In this document: piece by piece, positions 1 through 7,506 of the stretch
Layout of the letters: every line of letters begins with the position of its first letter
Position numbering within the stretch: position 1 is the first letter of the stretch
NCBI GenBank assembly: GCA_008080615.1
Contig: VIKJ01000098.1
Coordinates: 1 to 9,582, forward strand
Length of the DNA: 9,582 nt
From: Chitinophagaceae bacterium
GTDB lineage: Bacteria; Bacteroidota; Bacteroidia; Chitinophagales; Chitinophagaceae
Reading direction: 5' to 3'
Notes under the pieces: generated by a model
What the model saw: only the letters and a program-made list of their open reading frames with translations
What the model was told of the DNA's origin: nothing
Databases searched by the model: none
Made by a program: the position numbers and the translations under genes

Positions 1-882
1 AAACAATTGCATTTCCCTACCATCATTAGCAGGGTTACCAAAAAGTTTTGGAAAAAAATGTTGGGTATGCAGTTACTTATTTATAGTGGTACTGTAATAG
101 CATCTGTAGCTGCAACTATTGATAGTTTTATCATTGCTAAATTTCAAGGTCTTGCTGTGGTAGGTGTTTTTGGCATGGCGCAATATGCAGCTAACCTATT
201 ACAAGTTCCACAACGTAGTATTCAAGCAGTATCTGCAGGAGCTTTGTCTCGTGCTTGGAAAGACAAAAACATCACCGAAATTAAACGCATTTACCAGCGT
301 TCTTGCATTAACTTACTATTGATGGCCTTGTTTATTTTTGGAAATCTTTGGCTAAATGTGCTTCCTGGAATGCAAGTGTTGAATATTCAAAAAGACTATG
401 AAGCAGGTATTGGTGCCATTTTTATTTTAGGTATGGTGCGCATCATTGATGCAGGTACAGGCCTCAATGGTATGGTAATAAATACCTCTACATTTTGGCG
501 CTTCGATTTTTTTAGTGGAGTAGTATTATTGGCTTTTCGATTACCCCTCACCTATTTCCTAATTAAAAATTATGGAATAATTGGCTCCGCGTTTGCAGAA
601 CTTACTGCTTACAGCATTTATAATTTCATGCGCTTCGAATTCTTACGCCGCAAATTCAAGATGCAACCGTTTACCAATAAAACGGTACTCTCCTTACTGG
701 TAGCGGGTGTGGCTTATGCATTTGCCTATTTTGTATTTTCGGGCATCACAGGATGGGTAGGCATTTTTATTCGCTCCTTTGTTTTCTCAGCCATGATGAT
801 TGCAGCTGTTTTTGGATTTAATCTAACTCCTGATGCAGGTCAGCTGTACAATAATTTTAGGGAGAAGTATTTAAAGAAATAA
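1..882 (+). CDS. Polysaccharide/oligosaccharide flippase (Wzx/MATE-like), 5' end missing
   Basis: The frame is open from base 1, so the gene begins before the window; 293 residues up to the TAA at 880-882 are present. Proteins of this type usually have 400-500 residues, so roughly the C-terminal two thirds is seen. The protein is strongly hydrophobic, with several probable membrane helices: around residues 20-45, 97-120, 136-165, 175-200 and two near the C-terminus (about 228-275). Short basic loops lie between them, such as SRAWKDKN. The pattern of a helix pair, then AQYAANLLQVPQRSIQAVSA, resembles the second half of lipopolysaccharide or O-antigen flippases, which move lipid-linked sugars across the inner membrane. 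The substrate cannot be told. No glycosyltransferase gene is visible beside it. A less likely reading is another MATE-fold exporter. The family call is from pattern recognition, not a search. Confidence 0.7.
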   Translation, partial: KQLHFPTIISRVTKKFWKKMLGMQLLIYSGTVIASVAATIDSFIIAKFQGLAVVGVFGMAQYAANLLQVPQRSIQAVSAGALSRAWKDKNITEIKRIYQRSCINLLLMALFIFGNLWLNVLPGMQVLNIQKDYEAGIGAIFILGMVRIIDAGTGLNGMVINTSTFWRFDFFSGVVLLAFRLPLTYFLIKNYGIIGSAFAELTAYSIYNFMRFEFLRRKFKMQPFTNKTVLSLLVAGVAYAFAYFVFSGITGWVGIFIRSFVFSAMMIAAVFGFNLTPDAGQLYNNFREKYLKK

Positions 883-903
883 TAGGTCAGAGCTACTTAT
901 TTT
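877..903 (+). terminator. Weak AT-rich hairpin overlapping the flippase stop codon
   Basis: AAATAATAG (877-885) can pair with CTACTTATTT (893-902) around a GTCAGAG loop, with one bulged C, and a short T-rich tract follows. The stem is mostly A-T and includes the stop codon, so terminator function is only a possibility. Confidence 0.25.
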
Positions 904-960
904 ATTAGAAATACATGAAGTGAATGATTCATAATAGACCCTTTTTACTTATTTAAAAAA

Positions 961-1201
961 TAGGAAGGAATTGAAAAATTGAGCCTTAGAATAATTTTAT
1001 AAATTTAATTGCTGATCTATAATGTAGGAGAGGTTTAAAAAATGTTCGCTGACGAACAATTCCTGCAATTTCCTCTTTCGGCTACAATGAAAGAACTCGC
1101 CCCAACAAGTTGGGACTCAAACAACTTTCATTGTTTACGCCTCAATCGTCAATTGCTTATCGGAATTGTTCTAATGCTCAATTTTTCAATCCTCTCCTAC
1201 A
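961..1201. repeat. Nested imperfect inverted-repeat element (MITE- or REP-like)
   Basis: This is the main content of the 500-bp gene-free stretch at 883-1382. TGTAGGAGAGG at 1023-1033 is the exact reverse complement of 1191-1201. Going inward the arms keep matching with small gaps: GAACAATTCC (1054-1063) with GGAATTGTTC (1162-1171), GCAATT with AATTGC (1151-1156), and ACAATGAAAG (1084-1093) with CTTTCATTGT (1125-1134). The centre is a perfect small palindrome, CCCAACAAGTTGGG (1101-1114). The whole 1023-1201 segment could therefore fold into one long hairpin. A third copy of the arm lies just upstream at about 961-1014: ATTGAAAAATTGAGC (970-984) is the exact reverse complement of 1175-1189, and weaker similarity continues on both sides. 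No open frame with protein-like character crosses it. A non-autonomous mobile repeat or structured intergenic repeat is the best guess. The repeats are read directly; their nature is inference. Confidence 0.7.
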
Positions 1202-1240
1202 TATGTTATGAGAATTAGTATGAATTTCACAATTCACTCC
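1201..1240 (+). repeat. Direct repeat copy 1, with internal hairpin
   Basis: This 40-bp segment starts ATATGTTATG and matches 1276-1315 at 34 of 40 positions by my count. It contains the small palindrome TGAATT-TCAC-AATTCA (1221-1236). It directly abuts the right arm of the long palindrome, so it may be part of the same element. Confidence 0.65.
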
Positions 1241-1275
1241 TAAATAAATCCTTTATAATAAAACAGCCCTCCGAA

Positions 1276-1315
1276 ATATGTTATGAAAATTTTTATGAAT
1301 TTCTCAATTCATTCT
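1276..1315 (+). repeat. Direct repeat copy 2, with internal hairpin
   Basis: This is the second copy of the 40-bp repeat, 75 bp downstream of the first. It keeps the palindrome as TGAATT-TCTC-AATTCA (1296-1311); the stem is unchanged while the loop differs by one base. A possible degenerate inverted relative, TGAATGATTCA, lies at 921-931. Confidence 0.65.
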
Positions 1316-1349
1316 ACATGACTTCAAAATAATAAAACTGTAAAAAGAA

Positions 1350-1371
1350 TTTTAAAACTAGCATTTTAAAA
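1350..1371. terminator. AT-only hairpin downstream of the peptidase gene
   Basis: Two copies of TTTTAAAA (1350-1357 and 1364-1371) flank CTAGCA and can form an 8-bp stem. It lies just past the stop of the minus-strand peptidase gene at 1383. The stem has no G-C pair, so terminator activity is doubtful. Confidence 0.25.
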
Positions 1372-1382
1372 AGCACGAATAA

Positions 1383-1918
1383 TTATTGTTTTATCCTTCC
1401 ACCACCACGGTATTTGGGAAACCAATATTTATCATTGAGATCGGTGATAGTAACTCCTATAGAAGTAGAGGCATGCACAAACTTATTGTTCTGCAAGTAA
1501 ATTCCTACATGGCTGATAGAATTTTTGCCCGAACCAAAGAATACAAGGTCTCCTTCTTGTAAATCTTCTCTTTCAACACGCTGTGCCAAATTGTATTGTT
1601 CCTGAGCAGTTCGAGGCAATGGAGTATTGAATACATCACGCATCATGATGAGGGTAAAGCCCGAACAGTCTATACAGTTTTCGGTATTTCCGCCAATACA
1701 ATAGCGAACACCCCACCAGTGTTCAATTTGTTCTAACAATAAAATATTGCCGAGTTTTTCTACTGGTGCATCTATTAACACGGCGTATTTTAATTGTAAC
1801 CAATTGGCTTTTTCAATATCCTGCCAGTTTTATCCTTATTGGTTACACTGCGCACTGTTTTACAGCTAGCTAAAAAAGCAACTGCGGCAAGTATTGATAT
1901 ATATGATTTCAATGTCAT
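1383..1918 (-). CDS. NlpC/P60 (C40) peptidase lipoprotein, frameshifted
   Basis: The catalytic domain matches NlpC/P60 cysteine peptidases of the Spr type, which cut peptide bonds in cell-wall peptide stems. Visible motifs are DCSGF with the nucleophile Cys, SHVGIY with the catalytic His and KFVHAS with the third residue. This frame is open only from 1829 (stop at 1830-1832); the first start in it is a GTG at 1781. A second frame begins at the ATG at 1916-1918 and encodes a clear lipoprotein signal, with a hydrophobic stretch followed by LASC (Cys19), but stops at 1790-1792. Adding one A to the four-A run (1828-1831 on the plus strand) joins NKDK to NWQDIEKANW and gives a 178-residue protein with Cys85, His137 and His149 as the triad. 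The intact product would be an envelope lipoprotein. The gene is transcribed divergently from dnaE. Whether the break is real or an assembly error cannot be told here. The family call is firm. Confidence 0.85.
1828..1831 (-). other. Frameshift site in the NlpC/P60 gene (homopolymer)
   Basis: At this run of four A (minus strand) the lipoprotein-leader frame and the peptidase frame would be joined by one added base. The downstream frame meets a stop immediately upstream of this point, and the leader frame loses sense immediately after it, so the position is well bounded. Confidence 0.75.
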
Positions 1919-1926
1919 ATGACCCG

Positions 1927-1955
1927 CAATTTAAGCTGTTTATTTTAACTGCAAA
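1927..1955 (-). promoter_or_regulatory. Candidate promoter of the NlpC/P60 gene
   Basis: On the minus strand a TTTG (1955-1952) is followed after 18 bases by TAAATTG (1933-1927), which resembles the Bacteroidota pattern TTTG-N19-TAnnTTTG but lacks one T. The ATG at 1918 would lie almost at the transcription start, giving a very short leader. Confidence 0.3.
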
Positions 1956-2039
1956 ATTGCCAATAAAATCAAGGGTTTAGCCGATTTGTGGAAAACAGAA
2001 TTGGGAGGATGAAGGGTCAAAATACGATATTTGTTCTCC

Positions 2040-5000
2040 ATGTGCCAATTCTCCCATTTACACGTACACACCCAGTTTTCTTTATTAGATGGTGCTGCTC
2101 CTATAGACGAACTCTATAAAAAAGCAGCCAAGCATAATATGCCTGCTTTAGCTATCACCGACCATGGCAATATGTTTGGTGCATTTGAATTTGTAAGCCA
2201 AGCATGGAAAGATACCAAAGTGATTGGGAAAGATGCTGAGGGCAATGATATTTTAGCGCCAACTGTAAAGCCCATAGTGGGCTGTGAGTTTTATGTGGTG
2301 AAAGACAGGCATATCAAATCGTTTACCAAAGAATTGAAAGACGATCGCTATCACCAGGTACTGTTGGCTAAAAATAAAATTGGTTATCAGAACCTGATCA
2401 AGCTAACATCACTAGGATATATTGAGGGAATGTATAGTAAGTACCCCCGTATAGACAAGGAATTGATTGAAAAATACCATGAAGGCATCATTGCAACAAC
2501 CTGTTGTATTGGGGCTTATGTACCTCAAACCATTTTGAATCAATCAGAAGAAAAAGCAGAACAAGAATTTAAATGGTGGCTAGATTTATTTGGAGAAGAT
2601 TATTATATAGAAATACAAAGGCATAATATTAAAGAGCAAGAAATCATCAACCAAACCTTGTTGAAGTTTGCTAAAAAATACAATGTGCCGGTAATTGCTA
2701 CCAATGATAGCCACTATGTAGATAAAGATGATGCCAATGCGCATGATATTTTATTATGCATCAATACGGGAGAAAAGCAAAGTACTCCTGGTTTTGATGA
2801 TTTTGTGAATGACGAAGTGCAAATAAAAAACCGCAGGTTTAAGTTTCCCAACGATCAGTTTTATTTTAAAACGCCAGAGGAAATGCAAACCCTGTTTCAT
2901 GATATTCCCGAGAGTTTGGATAATACCAATATGATTGTAGATAAAGTAGACGTATTGAACTTAAAAAAAGACATACTACTACCCGCCTTTCCTATTCCTC
3001 AATCATTTCAGATACATGCAGATGCCAACATGAATCAATGGGAGTTTTTAAAACACCTCACATATGAAGGAGCGCATAAACGGTATAGCGATTTAACTAA
3101 TGAAATTCAAGAACGCATCGACTTTGAATTATTTACCATCCGCACCATGGGTTTTGCAGGTTACTTTTTAATTGTAAGTGACTTTATTAAAGCAGGCAGA
3201 GAAATGGGGGTTTTTGTTGGCCCGGGCCGTGGTTCAGCCGCAGGTAGTGTGGTGGCTTATTGTATTGGCATTACCAACATTGATCCTATTAAATACAACT
3301 TACTATTTGAGCGTTTTTTAAACCCAGATAGAAAGAGCATGCCCGATATAGATACAGACTTTGATGATGAGGGCCGTCAAAAAGTAATTGATTATGTAGT
3401 AGATAAATACGGCAAGAGCCAAGTAGCCCAAATTGTTACCTATGGTACAATGGCGGCTAAAATGAGTATTAAAGATGTGGCTCGTGTATTGGATTTACCC
3501 TTGAGTGAAAGCAATATGTTGGCCAAGTTAGTACCCGATAAACCAGGTACCGAATTAGGCAGGGTTTTAAAAGCACCAATTACCATTAAAGAAGGCCCTA
3601 AATCTTTAGAAGAAAAAGAAGGCTATCAGCAAGAAGATATTGAGAATGTAAAAAAGCTAAGAGAAATTTACAATGGATCTGATATTCGTTCACAGGTATT
3701 AAAAGAAGCAGAAAGATTAGAAGGATCTGTAAGGAATACGGGTATACATGCTGCAGGAATCATTATTGCTCCATGCGATTTAACCGATTTAATTCCTGTA
3801 TCAACAGCCAAGGATTCCGATTTATGGGTAACCCAAATTGAAGGAAATATTATTGAAGCTGCAGGCGTAATTAAGATGGACTTTTTGGGACTAAAAACCC
3901 TTTCCATTCTAAAAACGGCGCTGGGTCTTATCAAACAGAATCATGGAAAAATCATCGATTTAGATACTATTCCATTGGATGATGAAAAAACATTTAACCT
4001 ATATCAACGTGGAGAAACCAATGCTACATTTCAGTTTGAAAGTGTGGGCATGCAAAAGTATTTGCGAGAGTTAAAGCCCGATCAGTTTAATGATTTGATT
4101 GCAATGAACGCATTGTATCGCCCTGGCCCTATTGCCTATATACCCAATTTCATTGATCGAAAGCATGGTAGAGAAGCCATTAGTTACGATTTGGCCGATA
4201 TGGAAGAGTATTTGGCAGATACATATGGTATTACTGTGTATCAGGAGCAAGTGATGTTGCTGTCACAAAAAATTGGTGGCTTTAGTAAAGGAGACGCGGA
4301 TGTTCTTCGTAAAGCAATGGGAAAAAAGGATCGTGGCACATTGGATAAAATGAAGGGGAAATTTGTTGCAGGTGCTATTGAAAAAGGACATGCTGCAGAT
4401 AAGTTAGAAAAAATTTGGACAGATTGGGAAGCATTTGCCCAATATGCATTTAATAAATCGCATTCAACTTGCTATGCATTTGTAGCTTATCAAACAGCCT
4501 ATTTAAAAGCGCATTATCCTGGAGAATACATGAGCGCTGTGTTGAATCACCAAGGAAATATAGAGAAGATTACTTTCTTTATGGAAGAGTGCAAGCGGAT
4601 GGGTATTAAAGTACTAGGACCAGACATCAATGAATCGTTGAAAGGATTTGCTGTAAACAAAAAGGGAGAAATTCGTTTTGGTTTAGGTGGATTGAAAGGT
4701 GTGGGTGAAATGGCTATTGAGAGTTTAATTACAGAACGAGAAAAGAATGGACCTTACACCGATATATTTGATTTTGTAAAAAGGGTATTGCAAAAAAGTT
4801 TCAATAAAAAATCATTAGAAAGCTTGGCTTATTCTGGTGCATTTGATTGTTTTCCTGCACTACATCGTGCGCAGTATTTTAATATTCCAGATGGAGAACG
4901 TATAAATGGGATAGAAAAAATTATACAGTACGGTCAACAAATGCAAAGTAAATCTACAGGGCATAGCAATACATTGTTTGGAGATTTGCCAGGAGCAATG

Positions 5001-5717
5001 ACTGTACCTGTTCCTAAAATTGCCAATTGTGAACCATGGACATTAACCGAGTTACTCAATTATGAAAAAGAAGTAACTGGCATGTTTATGAGTGGGCATC
5101 CATTGGATCATTTTAAGTTTGAGTTGAAGCATTATGAAATAACCAATATTGCCGATTTTAATGAAGTGAAAGATAATTTAACCAGTACACCTGCAATGGC
5201 TGGCAAAATGTTTCGTGTAGCAGGGTTGGTTACAGATGTACAACATAGAGTAACCAAAACAGGAAAGAATTTTGGCTCATTCACCATCGAAGACTTTAGT
5301 GGTAAAACAGAATATACTTTGTGGAGTGAAGACTATGTAAAGTTTCAGAACTATTTAGAGAAAGGGCAAAACATTTTATTGAATGGCTTTTTTAGAAATA
5401 GATACAATCAACCCAACGTATTTGAGTTTAAAATCAATACCATGAGTTTGTTAGAAACCGTAAAACAAACCCTTACCCGAAGTATTGAAATTAGCATGCA
5501 CCCTAGTGCAATTACCAAAAATATGTTGCAATTTTTAGAGAAGAACGCCAAATCATTTCCAGGAAAATCTACACTAAAGTTTACGGTAACTGAGCCCAAG
5601 GAAAACCTTAAGGTAAGTATGTACACCATTGATCGAGGCTTTCAGATGAATGAAGAAATGGCCGATTTTTTAATGAACAATCCCGATGTAGACGTAAAAG
5701 TTGGGTTGGTGGGCTAA
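2040..5717 (+). CDS. dnaE: DNA polymerase III subunit alpha, DnaE type
   Basis: This is the catalytic subunit of the replicative polymerase, extending DNA at the fork. The 1225-residue length is normal for this phylum. The N-terminal PHP domain (about 4-230) shows HLHVH, TDHGN, GCEFY and NDSH. GPGRGSAAGS and PDIDTDF, with catalytic Asp436 and Asp438, mark the palm, and the third catalytic Asp is Asp614 in KMDFLGL. AFNKSHS follows in the fingers region. A helix-hairpin-helix (LGGLKGVGE) lies near 883-890, and an OB fold at about 1058-1140. NTLFGDL at 977-983 may be the beta-clamp contact. I place the start at the ATG at 2040, since MCQFSHLHVHT fits the usual DnaE start; an in-frame TTG at 2031 adds only three residues. 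No clear ribosome binding site is seen. Nothing in the gene is broken. Confidence 0.97.
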   Translation: MCQFSHLHVHTQFSLLDGAAPIDELYKKAAKHNMPALAITDHGNMFGAFEFVSQAWKDTKVIGKDAEGNDILAPTVKPIVGCEFYVVKDRHIKSFTKELKDDRYHQVLLAKNKIGYQNLIKLTSLGYIEGMYSKYPRIDKELIEKYHEGIIATTCCIGAYVPQTILNQSEEKAEQEFKWWLDLFGEDYYIEIQRHNIKEQEIINQTLLKFAKKYNVPVIATNDSHYVDKDDANAHDILLCINTGEKQSTPGFDDFVNDEVQIKNRRFKFPNDQFYFKTPEEMQTLFHDIPESLDNTNMIVDKVDVLNLKKDILLPAFPIPQSFQIHADANMNQWEFLKHLTYEGAHKRYSDLTNEIQERIDFELFTIRTMGFAGYFLIVSDFIKAGREMGVFVGPGRGSAAGSVVAYCIGITNIDPIKYNLLFERFLNPDRKSMPDIDTDFDDEGRQKVIDYVVDKYGKSQVAQIVTYGTMAAKMSIKDVARVLDLPLSESNMLAKLVPDKPGTELGRVLKAPITIKEGPKSLEEKEGYQQEDIENVKKLREIYNGSDIRSQVLKEAERLEGSVRNTGIHAAGIIIAPCDLTDLIPVSTAKDSDLWVTQIEGNIIEAAGVIKMDFLGLKTLSILKTALGLIKQNHGKIIDLDTIPLDDEKTFNLYQRGETNATFQFESVGMQKYLRELKPDQFNDLIAMNALYRPGPIAYIPNFIDRKHGREAISYDLADMEEYLADTYGITVYQEQVMLLSQKIGGFSKGDADVLRKAMGKKDRGTLDKMKGKFVAGAIEKGHAADKLEKIWTDWEAFAQYAFNKSHSTCYAFVAYQTAYLKAHYPGEYMSAVLNHQGNIEKITFFMEECKRMGIKVLGPDINESLKGFAVNKKGEIRFGLGGLKGVGEMAIESLITEREKNGPYTDIFDFVKRVLQKSFNKKSLESLAYSGAFDCFPALHRAQYFNIPDGERINGIEKIIQYGQQMQSKSTGHSNTLFGDLPGAMTVPVPKIANCEPWTLTELLNYEKEVTGMFMSGHPLDHFKFELKHYEITNIADFNEVKDNLTSTPAMAGKMFRVAGLVTDVQHRVTKTGKNFGSFTIEDFSGKTEYTLWSEDYVKFQNYLEKGQNILLNGFFRNRYNQPNVFEFKINTMSLLETVKQTLTRSIEISMHPSAITKNMLQFLEKNAKSFPGKSTLKFTVTEPKENLKVSMYTIDRGFQMNEEMADFLMNNPDVDVKVGLVG

Positions 5718-5721
5718 GCGC

Positions 5722-5817
5722 TTGCAATAACTTGTATAAGCATATGCGCAGTTAACCTTAAAATACTGCGTTCATCCCAAATAGGTGTATACATCAATAA
5801 ATATGCTTTTATTGCAA
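5722..5817. repeat. Imperfect inverted repeat after dnaE
   Basis: TTGCAATAA (5722-5730) and AAGCATAT (5738-5745) are the reverse complements of TTATTGCAA (5809-5817) and ATATGCTT (5801-5808). The left arm carries seven extra bases between the two blocks. It spans most of the dnaE-DUF418 gap. There is no T-rich tract of the kind expected for an intrinsic terminator. Confidence 0.45.
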
Positions 5818-5833
5818 TAACAAAATATTGCCT

Positions 5834-7008
5834 ATGCAGCCAGCACTCACTCAAAACCGAATCATAACCGTAGATGCGCTTCGCGGAATAGCGCTTTTGG
5901 GTATTTTATTGGCACATATGTGTTTTTGGTACAATGCCGGGCAATTACCTGGTGAATTATTTCAAAAATATAATGATATAGGCAATCAGATTATCAGCAC
6001 GTTGAATGAAGTATTGATTGCTGGAAAATTCTTTGCTTTCTTTTCTTTTTTGTTTGGGCTTAGTTTTTATTTACAAATGGAACGCATGGAACAAAAAAGC
6101 GTCCATTTTGTGTGGAGATATGCCTGGCGAATAGCATTGATGGGTATTATTGGGTTGATACATCATCTATTTTGGCCAGGAGATATTTTATCTATCTATG
6201 CTCCATTGGGTTTTATATTGATTCTTGCAAGAAAATGGAGTAATAAATGGGTTTTGATTGTGGGTATATTGTTTGCCATAAATGTGCCTCATAAACTGAT
6301 AGATATTTATGAAATGCTTAAACCTATTGTACCTGCAGTAAAGGGAGCACCGCAAAACAATTATGATGCCGAATCAAAGGCGTTTTTGGCAATTGTTCAA
6401 GGAAAAAGTTGGGTAAACTTATGGGTAAATAATTTTAAAGGATTAGCCAATAAATTCGATTTCCAATTTAACAGCGGTCGAATTTATATCACATTCGGAT
6501 TTTTCTTATTGGGTATGTATGCTGGCCGATTAAATTGGTTCAATAACATCTCCACTAGTAAACCGTTATTTAAAAAACTATTGAAGCGTTGTGCATGGGT
6601 AGCTTTTATTTTATTATTAATTGCAATTGGTATAATCGTTAGTAATGAAGTATTTAAGTTGGGATGGCAAGAAAGTAGAACCGTAGGTTTTTTCTTTGGT
6701 ATACTCTACGATACGTTTAATGCTGCACTAGTGTTGGTATATATTACTGGTTTTAGCTTGCTGTTGAATAAAGCCAATTGGCAAAGAATAAGTGGATGGT
6801 TTGCCTCAATTGGCAAAATGGCACTCACTTGCTATTTAAGCCAAACAATATTGGGCATTTGGTTATTCTATGGTGTAGGACTTGGATTGGTATTGTTTTA
6901 CAGGTATTATTTAGCCGCTGGTGGTTAAAAAGGTATTATTATGGGCCAGTAGAATGGCTATGGCGTTCTGCCACATACTTCCGTTTTTACCCTATGAGAA
7001 AAAAATAG
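5834..7008 (+). CDS. DUF418/YeiB-like integral membrane protein, frameshifted near the C-terminus
   Basis: The protein starts with a short tail and VDALRGIALLGILLAH (Asp14 to Gly18 being DALRG), the hallmark of the YeiB/DUF418 family, a membrane acyltransferase-like group without a settled function. Many hydrophobic helices follow across the inner membrane. The starting frame ends at the TAA at 6926-6928 after 364 residues. The conserved DUF418 C-terminal block, SRWWLKR then YGPVEWLWRS, is instead read in another frame up to the TAG at 7006-7008. One extra T in the TTTT run at 6896-6899 would join them as LVLFLQVLFSRWW and give 391 residues, a usual family length. I prefer the ATG at 5834 over the in-frame TTG at 5828, which adds two residues. 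If the shift is real, the protein loses its conserved tail and may be inactive. Confidence 0.85.
6896..6899 (+). other. Frameshift site in the DUF418 gene (homopolymer)
   Basis: The run TTTT lies where the DUF418 reading frame must move by one base for the conserved C-terminal tail to follow. Adding one T restores a continuous family-like protein. Confidence 0.75.
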
Positions 7009-7094
7009 CTGCCCCCTTGTCAGGCAAATGACTCCCAAAAGAAACTTATCACATTGGTGGAAAAGTCAAATGAGCAGTTGATGGGCTTTGGTAG

Positions 7095-7102
7095 TAAATT
7101 TG
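7095..7102 (+). promoter_or_regulatory. Candidate -7 box upstream of thioredoxin
   Basis: TAAATTTG matches the Bacteroidota -7 pattern TAnnTTTG exactly and would give a leader of about 35 bases before the thioredoxin ATG at 7144. No TTTG is found at the expected spacing upstream; the nearest TTG (7078-7080) is only 14 bases away. Support is weak. Confidence 0.3.
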
Positions 7103-7143
7103 ATTCAATAATTTCAGATATATCATCCATAAAAATAAAAAAC

Positions 7144-7461
7144 ATGGCATTAGAATTAACAGACGCAAATTTCCAGGCAACGGTACTGGATAGTAATAAA
7201 TTAACCGTAGTAGATTTTTGGGCAGAATGGTGTGGACCTTGCCGCGCAATAGGACCAGTTATTGAAGAGTTGGCTAAGGAATATGATGGTCAAATTAATG
7301 TAGGTAAAGTAAATGTAGATGTGAACCCTAATTTAAGTGTGAATTACGGCATAACTTCTATCCCAGCTATCTTATTTATCAAAGGCGGTCAAATTGTAGA
7401 TAAGCAAATTGGCGCAGTTCCTAAATCGGTTTTAGACAAGAAAATCAAGGCGCATTTATAA
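7144..7461 (+). CDS. trxA: Thioredoxin
   Basis: This 105-residue cytoplasmic protein reduces disulfides in target proteins through a dithiol pair. The active site is WCGPC, with Cys30 and Cys33, and the cis-proline after TSI is Pro74. Asp24, at the start of DFWAEW, is the usual buried acid of thioredoxins. Length and layout match a single-domain thioredoxin, with no signal peptide. The frame is open further upstream, to a TTG at 7054, but those 30 residues do not resemble thioredoxin, and MALELTDANF is a typical start, so I use the ATG at 7144. An AT-rich stretch precedes it without a clear Shine-Dalgarno sequence. A strong terminator follows at 7480-7505, so this gene ends a transcript. Confidence 0.95.
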   Translation: MALELTDANFQATVLDSNKLTVVDFWAEWCGPCRAIGPVIEELAKEYDGQINVGKVNVDVNPNLSVNYGITSIPAILFIKGGQIVDKQIGAVPKSVLDKKIKAHL

Positions 7462-7479
7462 TAAAAAAAGATTCCTAGT

Positions 7480-7505
7480 AAAAGGCCCCAAACGGGGTCT
7501 TTTTT
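7480..7505 (+). terminator. Rho-independent terminator after trxA
   Basis: AAAAGGCCCC (7480-7489) pairs with GGGGTCTTTT (7494-7503), with one G-T wobble, around an AAAC loop, and the T tract runs to 7505. It lies 18 bases past the thioredoxin stop. The flanking A and T runs would let it also work, more weakly, in the other direction. Confidence 0.9.
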
Positions 7506-7506
7506 A

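Noticed and set aside
1023..1201. Integron attC site or CRISPR repeat
   Set aside because: The long palindrome has no outward RYYYAAC/GTTRRRY core sites at its ends (a similar motif is only at the centre), no cassette or integrase is nearby, and there are no regularly spaced identical repeats.
1820..1840. Programmed -1 ribosomal frameshift joining the two NlpC/P60 frames
   Set aside because: The site is T-AAA-ACT, not a slippery heptamer; a -1 slip would put the lysine tRNA on TAA with poor pairing. A missing base is simpler.
2009..2116. Small ORF starting at the ATG at 2009 after GGGAGG
   Set aside because: The purine stretch touches the ATG, leaving no spacing for a ribosome binding site; the peptide overlaps the dnaE start out of frame and looks like no known protein.
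3668..3934. Minus-strand open frames inside dnaE and nupC (also 5408-5629, 8120-8374, 8522-8776)
   Set aside because: They lie wholly opposite well-conserved genes, have no recognisable motifs and read as antisense shadows.
7054..7143. 30-residue N-terminal extension of thioredoxin from a TTG
   Set aside because: The extra residues do not resemble a signal peptide or thioredoxin sequence, and the ATG at 7144 gives the standard length; a candidate -7 box lies within the extension.
7049..7249. Minus-strand open frame across the trxA start
   Set aside because: It overlaps the conserved thioredoxin active-site coding region in antisense and shows no family features.
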